The translations under genes and the position numbers were made by a program. A model generated the notes under the pieces. The model made no database searches and was not told the DNA's origin. It saw only the letters and a program-made list of their open reading frames with translations. A DNA stretch of 38,707 bases from Parvibaculum sp. (GTDB lineage: Bacteria; Pseudomonadota; Alphaproteobacteria; Parvibaculales; Parvibaculaceae), in contig JAGUWA010000109.1 of NCBI GenBank assembly GCA_020062605.1, positions 1 through 38,707 of the forward strand, given 5' to 3'. This document shows, in pieces, positions 1 to 7,254 of this stretch (position 1 is its first letter; each line of letters starts with the position of its first letter).

Positions 1-1203
1 ATTCCGGAATACCAGAACAAGGCCGGACAGGAAGTGCACGAACTGCGCGACGCTCGCTCCGATGGCGACGCCTTCGATGCCGAACCGCGCACCAATCAGA
101 ACGCTGGCGCCGACCACCAGCGCATGTTCGATCTGAAGCAGGAGCAGCCATGCGGCTTTTCCCCGGGATTTCAGAATGGTGGCGCATAGACGGTTTGCCG
201 TTCGGAAAAAGAAGCCGGCCGCCAGCAATTGCATCAGAAGCGCCGCCTCGTCCCAGCCGCGCCCCAGAAGGATATAGATCAGTTCATAGGAAAGCACCGC
301 GCTGCTCGCCACGACCGGCAGAACAAACGCGCAATAAATAGCCATGCCGCGCACGAAGATGGTTCTGACGCGGTCCGTGTCGTCCTGGACGGTCGCCATC
401 ATCGGGAAGAGGACGGATTCGATGGAACCGCCGAGCGCGTTGATGGGGCGGAACGTGGTGCCTTGCGCGCGGACGTAGAAGCCGAGCGGCGCGGCGCCGA
501 AAAGGCGCGCCACGACTGCCTGGTCGAAGGCGAATATCATCTGCCGGAGAAGCTTCGCGGCGCTGATGCTGATGCCGAAGCCGAGAAGTTCGCGCGCGGC
601 GGCGCGATCCAGGCCGAGACGCGTGGGCGGCGGGCTTTGCCAGACATAGAGAGTGCAGAGCACGACGGCCTGCGCCACTTCCGCATAGACGAGCGACCAG
701 TAGCCGAAGCCGGCGAGGGCGAGACCGACGCCGATCAGCGCATAGCCGATGAAATAGGAGATGACCTGAACGGCGGCGATGCGGCGGAACAGCAGCTTGC
801 GATAGAGAAGGGCCTCCGACACGGACATGGCCGTGCGCAGCAGGACGACGAGGCAGAGAACGCGCAGGGCCTCCGCGCTCTGCGTGATCGACAGCAGCCG
901 GGAGATGGTCCCGGCTGCAAGATAAAGACCGCCCGCCAGAACGACGGCGACCAGCAGGGCCAGCAACTGCCCCGTCTCCAGATGCCGGGACTCCAGCTCC
1001 TTGCGCTGGATCAGGGCTGGCGCGATGCCGAGAGCGCCTTCGAGATCGATCACCGAAACGACGATCATCGCGGCGGCGACGATGCCGAAATCGGCGGGCG
1101 AGAGGTGCCGCGCCAGAACGCCGATGACGACGAAGCGCAACAACGTCTGGACGGTCGATCCGAGAAGGATGTAGGACACGCCGCCAGCGGCGCGGGACGT
1201 CAT
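1..1203 (-). CDS. Wzx-type polysaccharide flippase (partial, 3' end outside window)
   Basis: The frame is open from an ATG at 1203 down to base 1, giving about 401 visible residues without a stop. It starts MTSRAAGGVSYILLGSTVQT, followed by the segment VLARHLSPADFGIVAAAMIV, which is typical of the N-terminus of MOP/MATE-superfamily oligosaccharide flippases (Polysacc_synt families). Hydrophobic segments continue to the window edge, where it reads GASVAQFVHFLSGLVLVFRN. Such proteins move undecaprenyl-linked repeat units across the inner membrane. The ATG overlaps the stop of the upstream glycosyltransferase by 4 bp (ATGA), so it is the last visible gene of a minus-strand operon. The substrate cannot be told from sequence. 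The reading is confident for the family. Confidence 0.85.
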   Translation of the reverse strand, partial: MTSRAAGGVSYILLGSTVQTLLRFVVIGVLARHLSPADFGIVAAAMIVVSVIDLEGALGIAPALIQRKELESRHLETGQLLALLVAVVLAGGLYLAAGTISRLLSITQSAEALRVLCLVVLLRTAMSVSEALLYRKLLFRRIAAVQVISYFIGYALIGVGLALAGFGYWSLVYAEVAQAVVLCTLYVWQSPPPTRLGLDRAAARELLGFGISISAAKLLRQMIFAFDQAVVARLFGAAPLGFYVRAQGTTFRPINALGGSIESVLFPMMATVQDDTDRVRTIFVRGMAIYCAFVLPVVASSAVLSYELIYILLGRGWDEAALLMQLLAAGFFFRTANRLCATILKSRGKAAWLLLLQIEHALVVGASVLIGARFGIEGVAIGASVAQFVHFLSGLVLVFRN

Positions 1204-2171
1204 GGACAAGGATGTGTCCTCCCGGTTCCGTTATTTTGCGCGCGGTTGGCCAGCGCCGGGTTCCAATGCTCGAAGAGCCCCGGCAGCAATATCGAGAGCG
1301 CGATGGCGCCGTAAAGGCCATAGGTCTTCAGGCATACCGGGTCCAGACGGATCGCCTGAAGCGCCATGCCGAGCGCATCCCCGCGCCTGCGCAGCGCTAT
1401 GCATCGCTTGATGTTGCTGTGCAGTTCGCGCAGCAGATGGGGCACCTTGTCGAGGCCGGATTCGAACTCGCTCATCACGTCCAGGAACAATTTTCGCCGC
1501 GCCACATGGGCGCTGAAATCGAGATTTCTGGAAATGTGAGACATGCTGTCTTCATGCACCATCCGGAACGACAGTGCTTCGTCCAGACAGGTCCAGCGGA
1601 GGGTCCTCACCGCTCTGTAGAGAAGATGGTGATCTTCCAGAAAACGCAGGCGCGGGTCAAAGCCGCCAAGGGCGCGGAAGGCGTCGGTTCGGATCAGAAT
1701 GGACGAGGTGAACGAAAACACGCCGCCGCGCAGAACGGCGCTTGCGAAGGCCTGCCGGTCATATGCGCTCCAGCGGTGATGGCCGAGCAGGGTGCCGTCG
1801 AGCGTCATGGTCCTGGTATCGCACAAGACCATGTCGAAGTCGGCGGCCACGGCCATCTGCCGCGCGAGCTTGGTTTCATCCCACCGGTCGTCGGCGTCGA
1901 GAAAGGCGATCCACTCGCCCCGGGCGAGGCCCGCGCCGTGATTTCTCGCGCTGCCCGGACCGGCATTGTCCTGCCGCACACAGGTGGCGTGCCAGCGCGC
2001 GGCGGCCTCTTCCGCCAGGCGCGCCTCTTCCGGCGACGAGCCGTCGTCGACGATCACAACCTCGAAGTCCCGAAATGTCTGTTCGGCGAGGCGACCGAGC
2101 GTCGCATCGATGAAACGACCCGCGTTGAAATAGGGGATGACCACCGAGACGGCGGGGGCGGCTCCGGTCAT
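1200..2171 (-). CDS. GT2 family glycosyltransferase
   Basis: 323 residues. A GT-A fold nucleotide-binding start (VSVVIPYFNAGRFIDATL) is followed by VVIVDDGSS (about residues 38-46), GPGSARNHG (71-79) and the metal-binding DxD region FLDADDRWDE (90-99), all hallmarks of inverting GT2 enzymes. The C-terminal part has a weakly hydrophobic helix near the end. The enzyme probably adds one sugar to a lipid-linked repeat unit on the cytoplasmic face; donor and acceptor are unknown. It overlaps the upstream pyruvyltransferase by 4 bp and the downstream flippase by 4 bp, so the three are almost certainly co-transcribed and translationally coupled. Confidence 0.9.
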   Translation of the reverse strand: MTGAAPAVSVVIPYFNAGRFIDATLGRLAEQTFRDFEVVIVDDGSSPEEARLAEEAAARWHATCVRQDNAGPGSARNHGAGLARGEWIAFLDADDRWDETKLARQMAVAADFDMVLCDTRTMTLDGTLLGHHRWSAYDRQAFASAVLRGGVFSFTSSILIRTDAFRALGGFDPRLRFLEDHHLLYRAVRTLRWTCLDEALSFRMVHEDSMSHISRNLDFSAHVARRKLFLDVMSEFESGLDKVPHLLRELHSNIKRCIALRRRGDALGMALQAIRLDPVCLKTYGLYGAIALSILLPGLFEHWNPALANRAQNNGTGRTHPCP

Positions 2172-3346
2172 GGCGCGCGCCCCGGCAGCGCCTCGTCGAG
2201 GAAGCTTCGGCCCTCGGCCCGGAGTGCGGCCAATGTGCGGGCGATGCCGGCATGGTCATAGGGCAGGGTCGAAATGTTCGTGCACATCTCCTCAAGGCGC
2301 CCGCGGCCCGCCGGTTCGACGACGGAGACGTAGCGATGGGAAAGGCCGAGCTTCTCGGTGAGAGCCCTGTTTTTCGTCGGGAAGCCGAGCGTCGGTCGCC
2401 GCCGGTCCAGACAGATCAGCGGGCAACCGTTCAGAACGGCGAAGATGCTGCCATGCATCCGTTCCGACAGGCACAGGTCGAAGTGGCGTGCGAGGCCGGC
2501 CCATTCCAGAGGGCCGATGGGTGCGCCCGTGAGGTCGACATCCGCATAAGGGTTCTTGTCGGAGACCGAAACGATCTGGTAGCCCTGCTGGCGAAGCAGC
2601 GCGACGGCGGCGGCATAGGCGTCGTGAACGCCCGCGATCAGCAACAGGCGCGGGCGCTGAAAATCCACGCCCCAGCCCGCGAGGCGGGCGCGCAGCCTGT
2701 CGGTGGGAACGTCGCCGGTGAGGTCGGCTATGAAGGTCGGGTCGGGCGTCCAGGTTATTTTCTTTTCCAGCGCCGGGTCCGCCCAAAGCGCGAAGGCGCG
2801 CGTGCGTTCGTCGCGCACGCCGATCGCATCGAAGTCGCCCAGCGCCTCCGCGATCCGCCGCCGCATGCACTTCGGCAAGGCAAGCCAGTCGGTTTTTTCT
2901 CCCGCCGTTGCCGCATAGGCGATCTTGCGGACGTGCAGGGAGGGGCCCGGCCAGAAGACATTCGGGAAGGCTGGTGCGTAAGGGTCCGTCTGGAGACGCA
3001 GGAGACCCTTCAGGCGGTGCTGGAATGCGATTTTCCACACCTCATCGCTGCCGACCACCAGCGCGTCGTAGCGCGACTGAATATAGTCGAAAGTAAGTCG
3101 GCGCGCCTTGCTATGGAAGCGGCGCGGGCTCAGCGGCAGATCGTTGTCATAAAAGGCTTGCAAAGCCTTCTTCCGATCATCGTCCGCCGGTCCATAGGCG
3201 CGCGCCATCAAGACGGGATAGCGATGATCGACGATCTCGACCTCCGCCGCCGGGCGCAACTCGCCGATCGCCCGATGCAAGGCCAGACTTTGCAGAATCG
3301 CACCCTCATTAAAACCCGCATGCAGTGTCAGAGTTCCGAAACGCAT
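2168..3346 (-). CDS. polysaccharide pyruvyltransferase family protein
   Basis: 392 residues from the ATG at 3346. I chose this start because a GAGG lies just upstream and the protein then begins MRFGTLTLHAGFNEGAILQS, as in the PS_pyruv_trans (CsaB/WcaK) family. An in-frame TTG at 3385 is possible but has no ribosome site. Family marks are the N-terminal NEGAILQSLALHRAI, the VGSDEVWK block in the middle, and the C-terminal LSERMHGSIFAVLNG (S-x-R-x-H), which resembles the PEP-sugar pyruvyltransferase active-site segment. Members transfer pyruvate from PEP to form ketals on glycans, though many remain uncharacterised. It is first in a three-gene minus-strand operon read away from the acyltransferase. 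Confidence 0.8.
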   Translation of the reverse strand: MRFGTLTLHAGFNEGAILQSLALHRAIGELRPAAEVEIVDHRYPVLMARAYGPADDDRKKALQAFYDNDLPLSPRRFHSKARRLTFDYIQSRYDALVVGSDEVWKIAFQHRLKGLLRLQTDPYAPAFPNVFWPGPSLHVRKIAYAATAGEKTDWLALPKCMRRRIAEALGDFDAIGVRDERTRAFALWADPALEKKITWTPDPTFIADLTGDVPTDRLRARLAGWGVDFQRPRLLLIAGVHDAYAAAVALLRQQGYQIVSVSDKNPYADVDLTGAPIGPLEWAGLARHFDLCLSERMHGSIFAVLNGCPLICLDRRRPTLGFPTKNRALTEKLGLSHRYVSVVEPAGRGRLEEMCTNISTLPYDHAGIARTLAALRAEGRSFLDEALPGRAP

Positions 3347-3410
3347 CGCCTCATTCAATTTCAATAATACCAACCGCGTAATCAAGGTAACAGAAAAAGG
3401 GCCGACGCGA

Positions 3411-3438
3411 TTGTTCCAGAGTCGGAATTATATATAAA
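3411..3438 (+). promoter_or_regulatory. candidate sigma70-like promoter for the acyltransferase
   Basis: TTGTTC at 3411-3416 and TATAAA at 3433-3438 are separated by 16 bp in an AT-rich island inside a GC-rich region, between the divergent pyruvyltransferase and acyltransferase genes. The opposite strand has TATAAT at 3432-3427 but no good -35. The spacing and boxes are plausible; no experimental support is implied. Confidence 0.35.
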
Positions 3439-3461
3439 GATCATCCGGCATTTGGGGGTAG

Positions 3462-3492
3462 TGAAGTGGACCCCATCCGTGGGACCACTTCA
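3462..3492. repeat. 31-bp interrupted palindrome
   Basis: TGAAGTGG at 3462-3469 pairs with CCACTTCA at 3485-3492, and an inner CCC pairs with GGG across an A/A mismatch. It sits downstream of the candidate promoter and upstream of the acyltransferase start, so it would lie in the 5' leader. It resembles two abutting IS-type terminal inverted repeats (TGAAGTGG[A/T]CCC) with almost nothing between them. It could instead be a leader hairpin or an operator. Confidence 0.6.
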
Positions 3493-3575
3493 GTAGACTT
3501 ATCCTTGTGTCGCCTTGTGCTTTAGCGGACTGGCTGCGAGACTGGCCGGGCCACAGAATGCGGACGTTGCAGAAC

Positions 3576-4772
3576 ATGAATCATCGGAGAGACATTGATG
3601 GTTTGCGCGCCCTGGCGGTCTTGCCGGTCATTCTCTACCACGCAGGCGTGGAGTTTTTCTCCGGCGGGTTTGTCGGCGTCGATGTCTTCTTTGTCATTTC
3701 GGGTTTTCTGATCACCGGCATCATCAAGTCCGAGGTCGATGCCGGCCGGTTCTCCGTCATCAATTTTTACGAGCGGCGAGCGCGCCGCATTCTGCCGGCG
3801 TTTTTCATGATCGTCGCGGTGACGGCGGGAGTCGGCTGGTTCACGATGCTCCCCGAGGATTATCAAGGCTTCGCCGCCTCAGCCATCGCTTCGGCGCTGT
3901 TCGTCTCGAACATGTTTTTCTGGGCGCAGGCGGACAATTATTTCGACGCGCCCGCAGAGACCAAGCCGCTACTGCACACCTGGTCTCTTGCCGTTGAAGA
4001 ACAGTTCTATCTGATTTTCCCTGTCGCCATTCTTGTCATCATGTTCTTCATTTCGCGTTATCGGCGCAAGGACGCCATGCTCGTCCTCATCATCGCGGCG
4101 GCGACCCTCCTCTCCTTCGCTGTGGCGGTCTGGGCGACGAGCCACAAGCCCGTCGCTGCATTTTACTGGCTGCCCAGCCGCGCCTGGGAACTGATGCTCG
4201 GATCGTTGCTGGCGCTGGGTGCCGTGAAACCGGCCCGGCGTCAGTGGCATGCGGAGGCCGCCGCGTTCATCGGCGTCGCCTTCATCGTGGCGGCGATCTT
4301 CGGCTATTCGAGGACGACGCCTTTTCCGGGTCTGAGCGCCCTGCTGCCGACGCTGGGCGCAGCCGGTATTCTTTATGCCGGTCTCGACGGGCGCGCGACG
4401 GTCGCCGGGCGCGGACTCAGCCTTCTGCCGTTCCATTTTGTGGGGCTCATTTCCTATTCGCTCTATCTTTGGCATTGGCCGTTGATCGTCTTCAACAAGA
4501 TCTATTTTGGCGAAGAGACCAGCCCTGCCGTCGTCGCCGGCGTGATCCTGGCATCCTTCGTTCTGGCCACATTGTCGTGGCGCTATGTCGAGGGGCCTTT
4601 CAGAAAAAAGCCCCCCCCCCCCCCCGCGCCTCACGCGGGCACGTATTTTCGCTCTCTCCGCCGCCGCCGTCGCGCTGACGGTCGTCCTGTCCGCCGGCAT
4701 CGTCTGGCGGGATGGCTTCCCCGGCAGATTGTCTCCACGGGTGGAGGTGATCATGGACCGGCACCAGTATGA
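3576..4772 (+). CDS. OafA-type O-acyltransferase, membrane half (frame broken at poly-C)
   Basis: The ATG at 3576 gives MNHRRDIDGLRALAVLPVIL, the standard start of acyltransferase-3 proteins; an earlier in-frame GTG at 3507 would add 23 atypical residues. Visible marks are the YHAG histidine, FGVDVFF-like VGVDVFFVISGFLITGII, RRARRILP, WSLAVEEQFYLIFP and YSLYLWHWPLIVF, with about ten membrane segments. The domain ends at WRYVEGPFRKK, exactly where 15 C residues begin (4611-4625). With 15 C the frame runs on through a basic tail to a stop at 4772 (398 aa), and the SGNH half is lost. With 14 or 17 C the two halves join into about 654 aa, the normal size of this family. The role is most likely O-acetylation of a surface glycan. 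Confidence 0.85.
   Translation: MNHRRDIDGLRALAVLPVILYHAGVEFFSGGFVGVDVFFVISGFLITGIIKSEVDAGRFSVINFYERRARRILPAFFMIVAVTAGVGWFTMLPEDYQGFAASAIASALFVSNMFFWAQADNYFDAPAETKPLLHTWSLAVEEQFYLIFPVAILVIMFFISRYRRKDAMLVLIIAAATLLSFAVAVWATSHKPVAAFYWLPSRAWELMLGSLLALGAVKPARRQWHAEAAAFIGVAFIVAAIFGYSRTTPFPGLSALLPTLGAAGILYAGLDGRATVAGRGLSLLPFHFVGLISYSLYLWHWPLIVFNKIYFGEETSPAVVAGVILASFVLATLSWRYVEGPFRKKPPPPPAPHAGTYFRSLRRRRRADGRPVRRHRLAGWLPRQIVSTGGGDHGPAPV
4611..4625 (+). repeat. poly-C tract (15 C), candidate phase-variation switch
   Basis: Fifteen consecutive C residues follow AAAAAAG inside the acyltransferase gene. The upstream frame has codon starts at 4611, while the SGNH frame has codon starts at 4612, so a C count equal to 2 modulo 3 (14 or 17) is needed for the full-length product. 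The present count is the OFF state. It falls in the linker between the membrane domain and the eleventh membrane helix. Confidence 0.9.
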
Positions 4773-5541
4773 GGACGCGCGATATGGAGAGTGCCACCGC
4801 GCTTCGGAATTGCACCTGAAGGCGGATGACCTTTGTCTCCGCGGCGCGCCGGGACGGGCGGCAAGTTTCGTGCTGATTGGCGACAGCCACGCGGCCGCTC
4901 TGGCGGCGGGCGTTTTTGCGGCGGCAAAAATATCCGGCGTGGCGGGCTATCAGCTCACGGATTCAGGCTGGCGGCCAACCTATCCCTATATTCGTCTGTC
5001 GCGGGACAGCCAGGACCTCTGGATGAACGAGCAGCTTCGGCAGGTGCTGTCGGACAAGGCGATAGATCGCGTGGTCGTTATCGTGAACTGGGCCTCGGCG
5101 GTCGGCCAGACCTATATGCTGAACGCCAAGCCGGTGGCTGGAGCGGAAGCGGTGCCCGCCGCGCTCGTGGCGCTTGTTCAACGCCATCCTGAAAAGAAAT
5201 TCGTCCTGCTTGAGGATACGCCTTGGGCGCGCACGTTCGGCGTGAGAAATCTGGCGCAGGCGATGATGTTCAACCGCCCGTTCGATCCGAAAATTCCGGT
5301 CGATGAATACAAGCGTGAGTGGCGCCGGACGCGCGACGTGCTGAGGCCCCTGGAGCGGCTGCCGAATGTCGAATGGGTGGACATCTCCGACAGCTTGTGC
5401 GACGAGCGCTTCTGCCACGGCCAGCGCAACGGCGAAACGCTCTATTACGACGCCGACCATCTGACCAGCCAGTTCGCCGAGAGGCAGGCGGACAGGATTG
5501 CTCGCATATTCGGAAACGATCAGTCAGGCCGCGACCGGTAA
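4612..5541 (+). CDS. acyltransferase C-terminal half: TM helix plus SGNH domain (out of frame with N-terminal half)
   Basis: This frame lies +1 to the upstream half. After the tract it reads RLTRARIFALSAAAVALTVV, a membrane helix that in OafA-type enzymes carries the chain to the periplasm, then a periplasmic SGNH hydrolase-like domain. Block I is FVLIGDSHAAAL with the nucleophile serine of GDSH, and the catalytic Asp/His pair is in YYDADHLTSQF (DxxH) near the C-terminus. All catalytic residues are kept, which argues for a switch or a recent slip and not for an old pseudogene. There is no own ribosome site near the ATG at 4585 that starts the open frame, so independent translation is unlikely. 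Confidence 0.85.
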   Translation, partial: PPPPPRLTRARIFALSAAAVALTVVLSAGIVWRDGFPGRLSPRVEVIMDRHQYEDARYGECHRASELHLKADDLCLRGAPGRAASFVLIGDSHAAALAAGVFAAAKISGVAGYQLTDSGWRPTYPYIRLSRDSQDLWMNEQLRQVLSDKAIDRVVVIVNWASAVGQTYMLNAKPVAGAEAVPAALVALVQRHPEKKFVLLEDTPWARTFGVRNLAQAMMFNRPFDPKIPVDEYKREWRRTRDVLRPLERLPNVEWVDISDSLCDERFCHGQRNGETLYYDADHLTSQFAERQADRIARIFGNDQSGRDR

Positions 5542-5548
5542 GCCGCGC

Positions 5549-5614
5549 CGGATAGACAAGAAAAACTTTCTTGCCGCTCTTGAGCAAGGCATCGATTGTT
5601 TTTTTCAGGCTCTC
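5549..5614 (-). pseudogene. short remnant resembling an SGNH/acyltransferase segment
   Basis: On the minus strand the bases read ESLKKTIDALLKSGKKVFLV followed by YP. This looks like the helix-strand segment before the VYPxPE motif of acyltransferase SGNH domains. Only about 22 residues are recognisable; the flanking residues in frame look random. It begins 8 bp after the stop of the plus-strand acyltransferase and points the other way. Confidence 0.4.
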
Positions 5615-5820
5615 TTGCGCAGCCTGTGCTGTTGTCCGAACACGCCCTGGTGCCATTCGCGCGAGGGCACCAGCACGTCCGGCGAACTGCCGATCATGTT
5701 CCAGACGATGTTCGATCCGCCTCGTCCGAAGCAGTCCAGGATGAAGGCGCGCGGCGGCAGCGGGTGGTCCTCCTCCCTCCCGGTCCTCATTCCCTCTCCG
5801 TTGCGGCTCGTGTCGTTCAT
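5608..5820 (-). pseudogene. truncated sulfotransferase-like N-terminus
   Basis: From an ATG at 5820 the minus strand encodes about 70 residues containing RAFILDCFGRGGSNIVWNMI followed by GSSPDVLVPSREWHQGVFG. This resembles the PAPS 5'-phosphosulfate loop (GRxGSxxxWN) at the start of sulfotransferase-family proteins, which are normally near 300 residues. The frame then stops near 5608, next to the SGNH-like remnant, so the rest of the gene is gone. The whole 5542-5928 gap otherwise holds no intact gene, only these remnants and a 13-bp palindrome (GATGACAGTCATC, 5910-5922). Confidence 0.5.
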
Positions 5821-5928
5821 CTCCGGCCTCGTCCAAACCGGGCACAAGTTTTTTCGTCCGTGTCTGCGGCGCGCTCGCGTCCCCGGATGTGACGTTTGCA
5901 TGACATTTCGATGACAGTCATCCCTTTT

Positions 5929-7113
5929 TCAGGCGTTTTCGGCCCCTCTTATCCCCGGCAGCGTCCGGTAGAGCGCCATGTGTTGTGCGACCACGCTCTC
6001 CATTCCGAAGCGTGTGGCGAGGGTCTCGCGGGCGGCGGCGCTCATTCGCGCATAGCGCTCCGGGGGTGTCGCGGCAGCCCTTTCGAGCGCCTCCACGCAA
6101 CTCGAAATATCTCCCGCTTCGAAGAGATAACCGTTCGTTCCGTCTTCCACCATGTCCTCGACGCCGCTCACGCGCGTCACCACGGGCACGACGCCGAAGC
6201 TCATCGCCTCCAGCACGGAATTCGACATGCCTTCCGAAAGCGACGTGGACAGATAAAAATCCGCTTTGCGCAGAGCCGGCGTCACATCGTCCATGCGTCC
6301 CGTGAATTCGACGCGGGCGGCGATACCGAGGTCTTGGGCGAGAGCCTTCAGCTCTTCCTCTCGCGGGCCGTTGCCGACGAGCATCAGCTTCGCGGCGTGC
6401 TTGCCTTCGAGCTCGGTAAAGCTTCGCAGCATCGTGTCGAGAGCCTTTTCGCTGTCGAAACGCCCCATGAAAAGGAAGATGCTTTCGTTTCTCTCTCGCG
6501 CGGCGCGCGGTTCGAGCTGCGGCATGATGACGCCGTTTGGAATGCGATGAACACGGGCTTTTTCGATGCCGTGGCGTTCCACGTCGTCCACCATTTGTGC
6601 GCTGTTGGCGATGAAACCCGTCGTCAGGCGTTTCACGAGTGCCGCGAACTGCGGGCCGAAGAGGCGTTTGTTCTTTACCGTATCGATGTCGAAATCGTAT
6701 CCGCCGCGTCCGAACTTGATGAGTGCGGGCCGTCCGGCGAGTTTCGCGCCGATCAGCGGGCCGACCGCGTGCAGCCGTCCGTGCACGATGTGAACCACGT
6801 CGTAGCTCCGCCTGTGCCGCCACAGCCACCAGGCCGTGCGAAGCGACCACCAGGCAAAGGAGAAAAAGTGACGGCCGCCGAGATTGGGCAGGCTGGTCAG
6901 GCGAAAGCGGATGATGCCGACGCCGTCCTTCGTTTCGCGCGCCGGCGTGTCCGCCTCGATGCGCGGTGCCAGCAGCGTGACCTTCGCACCCTCGCGCACC
7001 AGCGTGGCCGCGAACTTCCGGCTCTGCTGCTCCGCGCCGCCGAAGGACTCCGGCAGGTAGGTCGGCAGGACGAGCACGATGTGCAGGGAAGAGGTGCTGG
7101 GAGGTCTATCCAC
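5929..7113 (-). CDS. GT4 family glycosyltransferase
   Basis: 394 residues from a GTG at 7113 (no better in-frame start; ribosome site weak). It is a GT-B fold retaining enzyme. The N-terminal domain has PTYLPESFGGAEQQSRKFAA and an FVHIVHGRLHA-like stretch (VVHIVHGRLHAVGPLIG). The C-terminal nucleotide-sugar domain has IFLFMGRFDSEKALDTML, LVGNGPREEELKAL and the complete EX7E motif SEGMSNSVLEAMSFG. It probably transfers a hexose from a nucleotide sugar to a growing repeat unit in the cytoplasm. It is read divergently from the next GT4 gene across a 141-bp gap that must hold both promoters. Confidence 0.88.
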   Translation of the reverse strand: MDRPPSTSSLHIVLVLPTYLPESFGGAEQQSRKFAATLVREGAKVTLLAPRIEADTPARETKDGVGIIRFRLTSLPNLGGRHFFSFAWWSLRTAWWLWRHRRSYDVVHIVHGRLHAVGPLIGAKLAGRPALIKFGRGGYDFDIDTVKNKRLFGPQFAALVKRLTTGFIANSAQMVDDVERHGIEKARVHRIPNGVIMPQLEPRAARERNESIFLFMGRFDSEKALDTMLRSFTELEGKHAAKLMLVGNGPREEELKALAQDLGIAARVEFTGRMDDVTPALRKADFYLSTSLSEGMSNSVLEAMSFGVVPVVTRVSGVEDMVEDGTNGYLFEAGDISSCVEALERAAATPPERYARMSAAARETLATRFGMESVVAQHMALYRTLPGIRGAENA

Positions 7114-7254
7114 GTATTAGGTACCGATCTGAACGGGTCTGCTGGCGGCCGTTCCGGAGAATGCCAGATTTTGTCCTGTCTCTCTCGAAATATTGCTAGA
7201 GTTCTTCAACAAACGCATCGGCGACTTCAACCATACTTCCTTCATCACGGCTCC

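Noticed and set aside
284-1321. 345-codon minus-strand open frame over the flippase region
   Set aside because: Arg-rich shadow in another frame; the flippase frame from 1203 to the window edge has the membrane protein pattern.
229-2261. Long plus-strand open frames opposite the flippase and GT2 genes
   Set aside because: Both are charged, low-complexity antisense frames typical of high-GC DNA and carry no recognisable domain.
4604-4610. A AAA AAG heptamer before the poly-C tract as a programmed -1 frameshift site
   Set aside because: It is in the right phase for -1 slipping, but the -1 frame stops at 4678. The SGNH half needs +1 (or -2), so ordinary -1 frameshifting cannot make the full protein.
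5896-7254. Plus-strand open frame continuing upstream of the GT4 gene (834 codons in all)
   Set aside because: The first 453 codons are antisense to the minus-strand GT4 gene and show Arg/His-rich shadow composition; the real start is the ATG at 7255.
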